From the NCBI GenBank assembly GCA_963596005.1, contig CAVBJF010000006.1:8746-72745 (forward strand): a stretch of DNA of 64,000 nucleotides, in the 5' to 3' direction. Positions 1-8,800 of this stretch are shown here, in pieces. The notes under the pieces were generated by a model that saw only the letters and a program-made list of their open reading frames with translations, made no database searches and was not told the origin of the DNA. This DNA comes from Gallibacter pasteurianus_A (GTDB lineage Bacteria; Bacillota; Clostridia; Peptostreptococcales; Anaerovoracaceae). The position numbers were made by a program, and so were the translations under genes. The first letter of the stretch is position 1. Every line of letters starts with the position of its first letter.

Positions 1-1390
1 GTATTGTTTTCTTGCTCCTAAAATTCATATTTAGGTCGATCTTTTCGTCCTTTGCGCTTTCCCCCTTTGCAAAGCTGCCGTATTTTCCTCTAAAAATACT
101 CGGCTCTGCATTCCTAAAGCTGTATATGCTCTGTTTTATATCACCAACCATAAATAGGTTGTTTCCTCTTTTTATGCGATTTATTATTTCTTCCTGTATA
201 AAATTGCTGTCCTGGTACTCATCTATAAAAATATATTTAAACTTCTTTCTGCACTCCTCTGCCACGGTTTCGTCTTTTAAAATTTCCATAGCAAAATGCT
301 CCATATCGTTGAAGTCCATAACGCTTTTATCTGCCTTCGCTTTTTTATATTTTTCGTGAAATAAAAGCAGTAGTTCTTCTAATGTTTTTAAATACGGATA
401 CGTTTCCAAAACTTTTTCTAACTGCACTTCAAAAGGCTCGCTGCAATACTCCTTTTGCAATAAATCAGAAATTATGTATTTGAAATTTTTATTTTTTTCT
501 TCAAAATCCGTTTTTAACGTCTCGTAGTCCTCCTTATTTGCATCCCCCTTGCCAAGCGATGCCGGTTTAAGGGCTTGTAGCTTTTTTAACGCAGTGGCTG
601 CATTTCCCTCCTTTATATCATTTTTTATATCTTGCAAATCCGACAAATTTTCGCCGTGAGCCTTCACCTGCTTCTGCGAGTTTATGTAAGCAAACTGCTC
701 TATCATCTCCCTTTTTATTTTGGTGGCATTATCTATTTCCGATAATAAAATATCCAGCAGCGCTCTTTTTATCTTTGTATCCTCTGCGCCGGTACAATTT
801 TTTATATCCCCTAATCTATGCTCAAGCCATTCAAAGGGCTCCGGTATATTCATTATTTTGTTGTAAAGATTTAAAATTTCTGCCTTTATCGCATCCTCGC
901 TTGCTGCCACAGAATACGCCGTCAAAAATTTTATAAATTGCTCATCTTTTTCGGAAAACTTCTCATCAAAAAGCTCATCTATAACTTCTGTTTCCATGAG
1001 CCTTGTCTGTGTTTCGTCTGCCGGTTTTAGACTCGGATCTATATCTATTATGAAGAAATACCTTTTTATGATACTTATCGCAAAGGCATGGAATGTGGAA
1101 ATTGAGGTTTTATACATATTTTTTAGTTGAGCATGCAAAAAATCGGCATTTTCGGGTTCTTCTTTTATTCTTTCTCTAATCGCCTTTACTATCTTTGCCT
1201 TCATTTCTGCGGCCGCCGCCTTTGTAAATGTCACGACAAGAAGCTCATCAACTCCGACTTTTTCGTCGATGATAAGCTTCAAAATTCTTTCGACTAAGAC
1301 AGCAGTCTTGCCCGAACCGGCCGCCGCCGATACGAGTATATTTTTATCTCTTAACTCTATTGCCCTTTGTTGTGCTTTGGTCCAGCCCAT
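1..1390 (-). CDS. addA: AddA helicase-nuclease subunit, N-terminal part (cut by window edge)
   Basis: N-terminal 463 codons of a UvrD-like helicase of the AddA (RexA) type, which with AddB resects double-strand breaks for recombination. The start reads MGWTKAQQRAIEL, with AGGGAG just upstream. Walker A AGSGKT is at residues 24-29, motif Ia TFTKAAAAEM at 54-63, and the Walker B/motif II stretch FIDEYQDSN near residue 390. The C-terminal helicase half and RecB-like nuclease domain lie off the left edge, so they are not seen. It sits 35 bp behind gpmI on the same strand and is probably cotranscribed. No addB is visible. UvrD/PcrA is less likely because of the AddA-type opening WTxxQxxAI and the long spacing between motifs Ia and II. 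Confidence 0.9.
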   Translation of the reverse strand, partial: MGWTKAQQRAIELRDKNILVSAAAGSGKTAVLVERILKLIIDEKVGVDELLVVTFTKAAAAEMKAKIVKAIRERIKEEPENADFLHAQLKNMYKTSISTFHAFAISIIKRYFFIIDIDPSLKPADETQTRLMETEVIDELFDEKFSEKDEQFIKFLTAYSVAASEDAIKAEILNLYNKIMNIPEPFEWLEHRLGDIKNCTGAEDTKIKRALLDILLSEIDNATKIKREMIEQFAYINSQKQVKAHGENLSDLQDIKNDIKEGNAATALKKLQALKPASLGKGDANKEDYETLKTDFEEKNKNFKYIISDLLQKEYCSEPFEVQLEKVLETYPYLKTLEELLLLFHEKYKKAKADKSVMDFNDMEHFAMEILKDETVAEECRKKFKYIFIDEYQDSNFIQEEIINRIKRGNNLFMVGDIKQSIYSFRNAEPSIFRGKYGSFAKGESAKDEKIDLNMNFRSKKTI

Positions 1391-1425
1391 TTTATCTCCC
1401 TTTGTCGCTTTTCTCTCTCCTAAGT

Positions 1426-2949
1426 CTATTTTAAAAGTGATTTACCTGTCATCTCTTCAGGTTTTTCCATTCCCATAATATCAAGTAATGTCGGCGCTAT
1501 GTCCGCAAGTCTGCCGCCGTCTGCAAGCTCTTTTGGTTTTTTTGCTATATGCATAAGCGGTACTTTGTTTAGCGAATGAGCTGTTACGACAGCGCCGTTT
1601 TCGTCCTGCATAACGTCAGCGTTACCATGGTCTGCCGTCAAAAGTATCTGCCCACCGAGCGCAAGCACCTCCGAAACTATTCTTTTAACACACTCATCGA
1701 GTGCCTCTATTGCCTTTATCGCGGCGTCCATCTTGCCCGTATGCCCTACCATGTCCGCATTCGCAAAATTTAGAACAGCAAGATCGTATTTTTTAAGATT
1801 GGCAATCAAGGCATCTGTCACCTCATATGCGCTCATCTCAGGCTTTAAGTCATATGTTGCCACCTTAGGCGATGGAATCAATATCCTGTCCTCATTTTTA
1901 TTTGGCTCCTCAACTCCGCCATTAAAGAAAAATGTGACATGTGCATACTTCTCCGTTTCGGCAATCCTAAGCTGCCTCAGGCCTTTTTTTGCAATGTATT
2001 CGCCGAGGGTGTTTTTATATACCTCAGGCGGATATGCTATATGTACATTTTGAAGGCTTGCATCATATTTTGTCATACATACATAAAATATATTCTCCGA
2101 TTGCTTCCTCTCAAAGCCGTCAAAGCTTTTCTCCGTGAAAGCCCTTGTGATTTCTCTGGCTCTGTCAGGCCTAAAGTTGTACATGATGATACTGTCACCA
2201 CCACAAACAGGCATAGCTCCAGCTATAACGCATGGCAATACAAATTCGTCGCTCTCTCCATTTTTATATGCGTTTTCAATAGCTTCCTTTGGAGTTTTTG
2301 CAATTTGTCCCTCGCCCTTTGCTATGGCGTCGTATGCTTTTTTAACACGCTCCCATCTATTATCCCTATCCATAGCATAATATCTGCCGGCAATCGTAGC
2401 AATTTTACCTACACCAAGTTTCTTTATGCTTTCCTCGAGTTCATCTATGTACTTGAGTGCGCATTTTGGCGGTACATCTCTGCCGTCTAAAAAGCAATGT
2501 ATAAATACTTTTTCCGCTTCTCTCTTTTTAGCAAGTTTCAAAATAGCTTTTAGGTGGTCTATATGCGAATGCACACCGCCGTCAGACAGAAGCCCAAAAA
2601 TATGAATATTGCTGCCATTTCTTTTAGCGTGGGCAAATGCCTCATTTAAAACCTTATTTTCATAAAATCGCCCGCTTTTGATTTCGTTTGAAATCCTCGT
2701 CAGCTCCTGAAATATTATCCTGCCTGCACCGATATTTAGATGTCCTACCTCCGAGTTTCCCATCTGTCCGAAAGGAAGCCCCACATCCTCACCTGAAGCA
2801 CCAAGCGTTGTATTTGGATATTCGCTAAACAGATAGTCAAAGTAAGGGGTGTTTGCACTTTTTATCGCATTGCCCTCTTTTTTAGGATTTATCCCAAATC
2901 CGTCAAGGATCATAAGTATTGTCGGTTTTATCATAGTCTCATTTGCCAT
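1426..2949 (-). CDS. gpmI: 2,3-bisphosphoglycerate-independent phosphoglycerate mutase
   Basis: Glycolytic enzyme (507 aa, normal length) that interconverts 3- and 2-phosphoglycerate without a bisphosphoglycerate cofactor, using metal ions and a phosphoserine. The alkaline-phosphatase-like core opens with PTILMILDGFG. The catalytic serine lies in MGNSEVGH (Ser66). The C-terminal metal site TADHGNAD is present. GGAG lies 8 nt before the chosen ATG; an internal Met6 has no better site. It is followed closely by addA. No other glycolytic genes are adjacent. Confidence 0.96.
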   Translation of the reverse strand: MANETMIKPTILMILDGFGINPKKEGNAIKSANTPYFDYLFSEYPNTTLGASGEDVGLPFGQMGNSEVGHLNIGAGRIIFQELTRISNEIKSGRFYENKVLNEAFAHAKRNGSNIHIFGLLSDGGVHSHIDHLKAILKLAKKREAEKVFIHCFLDGRDVPPKCALKYIDELEESIKKLGVGKIATIAGRYYAMDRDNRWERVKKAYDAIAKGEGQIAKTPKEAIENAYKNGESDEFVLPCVIAGAMPVCGGDSIIMYNFRPDRAREITRAFTEKSFDGFERKQSENIFYVCMTKYDASLQNVHIAYPPEVYKNTLGEYIAKKGLRQLRIAETEKYAHVTFFFNGGVEEPNKNEDRILIPSPKVATYDLKPEMSAYEVTDALIANLKKYDLAVLNFANADMVGHTGKMDAAIKAIEALDECVKRIVSEVLALGGQILLTADHGNADVMQDENGAVVTAHSLNKVPLMHIAKKPKELADGGRLADIAPTLLDIMGMEKPEEMTGKSLLK

Positions 2950-2987
2950 TTTTATTTCTCCGTTTAAAATCTATTTTCGTTTAAAGC

Positions 2988-4487
2988 CTATTTTACTATA
3001 TGCTCCGCAGCCTTGATCCCGTCTACTGCTGCAGACATAATGCCTCCTGCATATCCTGCTCCTTCTCCTGCCGGGTATATTCCCCTTATGCTCGCTTGCA
3101 TGTTCTCATCTCGCAAAATCCGCACAGGTGATGAGCTACGCGTCTCTACCCCCATAAGAAGTGCGTCCGGCATATCAAAACCCTTTAGCTTTTTCGCCAT
3201 TATAGGAATTGCCTCTTTTATCGACTCAATCGCAAAGTCCGGCAGGCAATCGTTTAACCTTGAGTTTTCAAGCTCTTTATATGTCGTTTTTACAAAATCA
3301 TATTTATTATTCACCTGATATGCAAGGCGCTCATATTTTTCTTGGAATTTAACACCGGCAAGGACATGCGCTGACTCGAAATCTTCTTGCCTTACATCCA
3401 CCAAAAGTGCGCTGTTTGCATACTTACCGTCTCGAGCGTGATAGCTCATGCCATTTGTTACAACCTGTTCCTTGCCTGATGAGGCTAAAATAACTTCTCC
3501 TCCCGGGCACATGCAAAAGGTGTATACTCCTCTGCCGTTTTTTGTTTTACAACTCAGCTTATAATCAGCGGCTCCAAGCACCTTTGCAAGGCTTGCATCT
3601 CCGTACTGTGCTTTATCTATCACTTCCTGTGGGTGCTGTATCCTGACCCCTATCGAAAATGCCTTTTGCTCCATCTTTATACCCAAATCATGAAGCATTG
3701 CAAATGTATCTCTCGCACTGTGCCCTATCGCAAATATTGCCCTGTCACATTCTATCTTTCCTTTTGTATTTTGCCTTGTATCCGTAATCTCAAGTCCTAC
3801 AAGCGCAGACCCGTCCATTGTAATCCCAGTGACTTGTGATGAAAATCTTACAGTTGCACCCTTTGATATTATGTATTCCCTTATATTTGCTACTACTTTT
3901 TTTAAAAGATCTGTACCTATATGTGCCTTTTGCTTATATAATATTTCATCCGGTGCTCCAAAGCTGTGGAGCTCCTCTAAAACTTTTCGTATGCGCACAT
4001 CCTTTATGCCTGTCGTAAGTTTGCCATCAGAAAACGCTCCTGCCCCACCTTCGCCAAACTGAATGTTAGAATTTTCATCAAGCTCACCCTTTTGCCAAAA
4101 GTTATTTACATCGATGTCTCGCTCCTTTATAGACTTGCCTCGCTCTATAATAAGCGGCTTATATCCCATCTGAACAAGCGTCAGAGCCGCAAATATACCG
4201 CATGGTCCAAATCCAACCACCACAGGTTGTTTTTCTTTTGGATAAGAGCCTTCCATAAAACAGTATGTCATATCAGGCGCTTTTGGTATCGACAAATTTT
4301 TTGAGCAATCAAAATCTATCGTGTAAACAAAATGTATGTTTTTCTTGTCACGGGCATCTATCGACTCTTTGATGATTTTTATATTTTTGATACTGTCCTC
4401 CGGCACTCTCAGCTTTTTTGACAGTTTCTTTTTGAGAACGCTTTTTTCTTCATATATGCCCCTTTTTATTTGATGAATTCTGTACAT
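2988..4487 (-). CDS. NAD(P)/FAD-dependent dehydrogenase, COG2509 type
   Basis: About 499-residue flavoprotein of the uncharacterised COG2509 family. A basic N-terminal region of about 85 residues precedes a dinucleotide-binding fold (VVVGFGPCGIFAALTL, near residue 90), a conserved NIQFGEGGAGAFSDGKL stretch, and a C-terminal FAD-contacting segment YPAGEGAGYAGGIMSAA. I start at the Met of MYRIHQIKRG (4487), preceded by AGGAAAGG; a longer frame to 4520 has no ribosome site. It overlaps the 3' end of the next flavoprotein gene by 22 bp, so the two are translated as a pair. The substrate is unknown. Members commonly sit among housekeeping genes in Firmicutes. Confidence 0.85.
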   Translation of the reverse strand: MYRIHQIKRGIYEEKSVLKKKLSKKLRVPEDSIKNIKIIKESIDARDKKNIHFVYTIDFDCSKNLSIPKAPDMTYCFMEGSYPKEKQPVVVGFGPCGIFAALTLVQMGYKPLIIERGKSIKERDIDVNNFWQKGELDENSNIQFGEGGAGAFSDGKLTTGIKDVRIRKVLEELHSFGAPDEILYKQKAHIGTDLLKKVVANIREYIISKGATVRFSSQVTGITMDGSALVGLEITDTRQNTKGKIECDRAIFAIGHSARDTFAMLHDLGIKMEQKAFSIGVRIQHPQEVIDKAQYGDASLAKVLGAADYKLSCKTKNGRGVYTFCMCPGGEVILASSGKEQVVTNGMSYHARDGKYANSALLVDVRQEDFESAHVLAGVKFQEKYERLAYQVNNKYDFVKTTYKELENSRLNDCLPDFAIESIKEAIPIMAKKLKGFDMPDALLMGVETRSSSPVRILRDENMQASIRGIYPAGEGAGYAGGIMSAAVDGIKAAEHIVK

Positions 4488-5668
4488 ATTGCCTTTCCTG
4501 CTCTCCTTGCCGTCTCCCAAGCATTTTCAAGATTAAATCCGCCGCAAAGCCCTGCATACTCTGTCATCTCGCCTATAAAATAAAGGCCCTTTAACTTCTT
4601 TGATTGCATCGCAAGCTCATCAATCTCGCTTCCGGCAACTCCTCCGACAGTAGTCTGCGCATATTGCCATCCACGCACATTTTTAACTTTATATGTCAGT
4701 TTTTTTAGCTCTGCTGTCGCTTTTTTTATTTCTTCTAAAGTAAGCTCACTCGCCTTTTTCCCTTTTGCACCCTTACCAAAAGCATATGAAACAATCTCGC
4801 AAGCAAGCTTCTCATCTATAAGGCCGCGAAGTAGCTTATCTGCTTTTAAATATTTTATCTGCTGCCTTTTTTTGAGCAAATATACTAACTCATCGTTTTT
4901 GCATTCCGGGAGCAAATCGAGTACTATGCCGTAATCGCTAAATTTAGTGCTTTCATCAAGCTTTATATCTCCACTTAAATTAAAAATGCAAATTCCGGAA
5001 AGTCCGTATCCCGTAAACTGTACCTCGCCGATTTCCGTTTTTAGCGCCTCTCCTTTTTTGTAAAGAGTTGCCCTCGCCTTTGCCCTCACATTTGATATAT
5101 TTGAGATATTTATACATTCGCACTCTATAGGCGCTAGTCCCGGTGCGAGCTTTGTTATTGTATGCCCAAGCCTTTTAGCTATCTTATATCCTTCGCCACA
5201 TGTACCAAATTGACTGCCGGCTTTACCACCCATAGCAATAACGAGTTTTTTAGCGCAAAACGTCCCACTGTTTTTTGTAATTACTAAAAACGGTTCGCCT
5301 TCTCCTTGCTTTTGTATATCTGCGACATATGTATTGAGTCTGCTATCAACGCCGTTTGCATACAAAAAATCAGTAAAAGCTCCCACGATGTCGCTACTCT
5401 GATTTGAGATTGGATATGCCCTTCCCTCGCTGTCTGTATAAATTTCTATGCCAAGCTCCCTAAAAAACCGTGCCGTTTTGCCAAAGCCTATCGCACGATT
5501 ATTTGAAAGGTTACATCTGCCATTTCCGGTTGCAAATATTTTTTTGCCCAGCTTATCATTTTTTTCGAGCAGAAGCACATCTATATTGCCATTTTGCATT
5601 TTTATCGCAGTCGCACATGCAAGAGCAGAAGCTCCGCCGCCGACTATACACACATCATATATTTTCAT
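4466..5668 (-). CDS. BaiN/HI0933-family flavoprotein oxidoreductase
   Basis: 400-residue FAD enzyme of the HI0933/YhiN/BaiN family. The N-terminal Rossmann motif is VCIVGGGASALACA. The family hallmark GNGRCNLSN follows near residue 52, and the C-terminal signature runs TVGGVAGSEI, then GLYFIGEMTEYAGLCGGFNLENAW. BaiN of gut clostridia has been linked to bile-acid dehydroxylation, but most family members have no proven substrate, so I do not assign that role. It is the first gene of the pair with the COG2509 flavoprotein downstream. The upstream 160 bp holds the adhesin terminator and presumably its promoter, which I could not define. Confidence 0.88.
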   Translation of the reverse strand: MKIYDVCIVGGGASALACATAIKMQNGNIDVLLLEKNDKLGKKIFATGNGRCNLSNNRAIGFGKTARFFRELGIEIYTDSEGRAYPISNQSSDIVGAFTDFLYANGVDSRLNTYVADIQKQGEGEPFLVITKNSGTFCAKKLVIAMGGKAGSQFGTCGEGYKIAKRLGHTITKLAPGLAPIECECINISNISNVRAKARATLYKKGEALKTEIGEVQFTGYGLSGICIFNLSGDIKLDESTKFSDYGIVLDLLPECKNDELVYLLKKRQQIKYLKADKLLRGLIDEKLACEIVSYAFGKGAKGKKASELTLEEIKKATAELKKLTYKVKNVRGWQYAQTTVGGVAGSEIDELAMQSKKLKGLYFIGEMTEYAGLCGGFNLENAWETARRAGKAICTEFIK

Positions 5669-5765
5669 CTGATACCTCTGTTTATTTTATCATACTTGCC
5701 TGTGCAATAGGAGTTTTATATTTTTGAAATTAGCGATGTAAAATTTTTTACATAAAGACACAAAA

Positions 5766-5787
5766 GCTACACCCTTTCGGATGTAGC
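5766..5787 (-). terminator. Intrinsic terminator of the repeat-protein gene
   Basis: On the minus strand a 9-bp stem (GCTACATCC with GGGTGTAGC, one G-T pair) closed by a GAAA tetraloop is followed by TTTTGTGTC. It lies about 45 bp past the stop codon of the large surface-protein gene. Confidence 0.85.
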
Positions 5788-5831
5788 CTTTGCATATATA
5801 GGTTATGAGTGTTTAAAGATAGGTATTAGCC

Positions 5832-8800
5832 TTATTTGCTGTCTTTTCTGCGAGTCATAACTATCAAGCCTCCTCCTGAGATGAGGGCAAGTGTTACAAG
5901 TAGAGCGATATTAGCCTCGTCTGATGTCTTTGTGTTATTCTTCTGCCAGTTAGCTGTAAATGTTTTATCGCCTACGCTACCTTTTGCTATCGTCATATTT
6001 TTAGTTGGCTTTGTAACTCCGTCTCCTGTCCAGCCGGTAAATGTATAGCCTTCCTTTGTTGGATTGTTTAAGGTTATATCATCACTTTCCACACTATATG
6101 TTACTGGGTTTTCTGCTATCTTTGCATCAGTCAGCCCTTTATATGAGATGTCATAGTCGATTAAATCCCAGTGTGCTATAAGAAGGATATCGCCTGTCAA
6201 GATCGTATCAAAGTCGTATAACTCTTCTGTTGAATCTGCATCCGTATTTGAATCTGCATCCGTATTTGAATCTGTATCCGTATCAGGATCAGTAGCATTA
6301 GGATTGCCGTCACCAATACCAGCAGTATCTGTACCGTCGAGATCCGCAAGTAGAATAGCCTCGTTAAGGGAGAGAAGCATTACCGGATTTTCATCCTGTT
6401 TTTGTGCCGTTTTCTTTATATACCAAGCATTAAATGAGTAGCCTCTCTTTGTAGGATCGGTTGGCTTTGTTGCCTTATCGCCTTCTTTTACCATCGCTGC
6501 TTTTACTTCAGAGCCGCCGTTTGAGTCAAATGTTACCTTTGCTTCCCACTTTGCATAAAGCTTTGTATTTTTTGTTACAGGCTTTGTGAAGTCGTGCTTT
6601 GTAGTGCAATTTTCATCATCATACCAACCTGCAAAATTTAGGTTGTCTTTTGTTGTCGTTCCTAATTCGCCTTCACTTACTATTGTGTTTTCCGCTACTA
6701 CTTTATCAGCTATAGGCGAACCGCCATCTGTATCAAAGCTTATTGTTGCATTCCAGTTGGCTTTGTAATCTCTAGCTCCGGTACTACCATTTGTGATAGT
6801 TACCTCTTTTTGAGGTGTTGTAATACCTTCACTTTCGCTTGTCCAGCCGGCAAACGACAGGCCTTCTTTTGTTGGCTCTCGCAATGTGATCGTTTCATCC
6901 TCTATAGTAAACTCTGTAGGATTTGGTGGATTTGGTTCAGTACCACCGTTTAGGTCATATGAAATCTTATACTCTGCAATTGTCCATTTTGCATAAAGCA
7001 CAAGATCTCCCATTACAGCTGTTGAAAAATCGTATGCATCGCCTGAGTAGTTTGCATTATCATACCAGCCTTTAAAGATATATCCTAATTTTGTTACTGT
7101 TTCGGGAGTTTTTGCTTTATCTCCCTCTTTTACTATCTGCTTTGCAGGTGTTGGTGTACCGTTTTTAGTATCAAATGTTACATCTGCTGTCCATTTTGCA
7201 TAAAGAGTCTTGTCACCTGTTATAGTCTCGTTTGTAAAATCAAACTCCTGACCGTCTGTGCAATTTTGATCCTTGTACCAGCCTGCAAAGTGCAGATTTG
7301 CCTTTGTCGGATCTGTATCAGGCTTTGTTACCTTATCACCTTCTGTTACTGTCTTTGTAGCTACATCAGAGCCACCGTTTGAGTTAAATGTTACCTTTGC
7401 TTCCCACTTTGCATAAAGCTTTGTATTTTTTGTTACAGGCTTTGTGAAGTCGTGCTTTGTAGTGCAATTTTCATCATCATACCAACCTGCAAAATTTAGG
7501 TTGTCTTTTGTTGTCGTTCCTAATTCGCCTTCACTTACTATTGTGTTTTCCGCTACTACTTTATCAGCTATAGGCGAACCGCCATCTGTATCAAAGCTTA
7601 TTGTTGCATTCCAGTTGGCTTTGTAATCTCTAGCTCCGGTACTACCATTTGTGATAGTTACCTCTTTTTGAGGTGTTGTAATACCTTCACTTTCGCTTGT
7701 CCAGCCGGCAAACGACAGGCCTTCTTTTGTTGGCTCTCGCAATGTGATCGTTTCATCCTCTATAGTAAACTCTGTAGGATTTGGTGGATTTGGTTCAGTA
7801 CCACCGTTTAGGTCATATGAAATCTTATACTCTGCAATTGTCCATTTTGCATAAAGCACAAGATCTCCCATTACAGCTGTTGAAAAATCGTATGCATCGC
7901 CTGAGTAGTTTGCATTATCATACCAGCCTTTAAAGATATATCCTAATTTTGTTACTGTTTCGGGAGTTTTTGCTTTATCTCCCTCTTTTACTATCTGCTT
8001 TGCAGGTGTTGGTGTACCGTTTTTAGTATCAAATGTTACATCTGCTGTCCATTTTGCATAAAGAGTCTTGTCACCTGTTATAGTCTCGTTTGTAAAATCA
8101 AACTCCTGACCGTCTGTGCAATTTTGATCCTTGTACCAGCCTGCAAAGTGCAGATTTGCCTTTGTCGGATCTGTATCAGGCTTTGTTACCTTATCTCCCT
8201 CTTTTACTGTCTGCTTTGCAGGTGTTGGTGTACCGTCTTTAGTATCAAATGTTACATCTGCTGTCCACTTTGCATAAAGAGTCTTGTCAGCTGTTATAGC
8301 TGTTTCGAAATCAAATTTCTTTCCATCTGTACACTCTTGATCTTCATACCAGCCTGCAAAGTGCAGATTTGCCTTTGTCGGAGCAGGATTAGGTTCTGCG
8401 ATCGTTCCTCCATCTTCTACTGTTTTTGCGGCTACAGAAGAACCACCATTTGAATTAAATGTTACTTTTCTTTCCCACTTTGCATAAAGCTTTGTATTTT
8501 TTGTAACCGCCTTGGAGAAGTCATGCTTTGTGGTATAATTTTCGTCATCATACCAACCCGTAAAGTGATAGTCACCTTTTGTTGGCTGTGTTATATCACT
8601 TTCCTTTACAACTGTATTTTCCGCTACTACTTTGTCAGCTACAGTAGAGCCACCCTTTGTATCAAAGGATATAGTTGCATTCCAGTTGGCTGTGTAACTT
8701 TTATTCCCTGTACTACCATTAGCAATAGTTACGCTCTTTTGAGGCGTTGTACCGTTCGAGCCTGTCCAACCTGCAAACGATAGGTTTGCTTTTGTTGGCG

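Noticed and set aside
4488..4520. Longer N terminus for the COG2509 flavoprotein
   Set aside because: Start at 4520 has no ribosome site, whereas AGGAAAGG precedes 4487 and family similarity begins there.
6586..7626. Two identical 60-residue plus-strand frames 858 bp apart
   Set aside because: Shadows of the duplicated InlB-type repeats, not genes.
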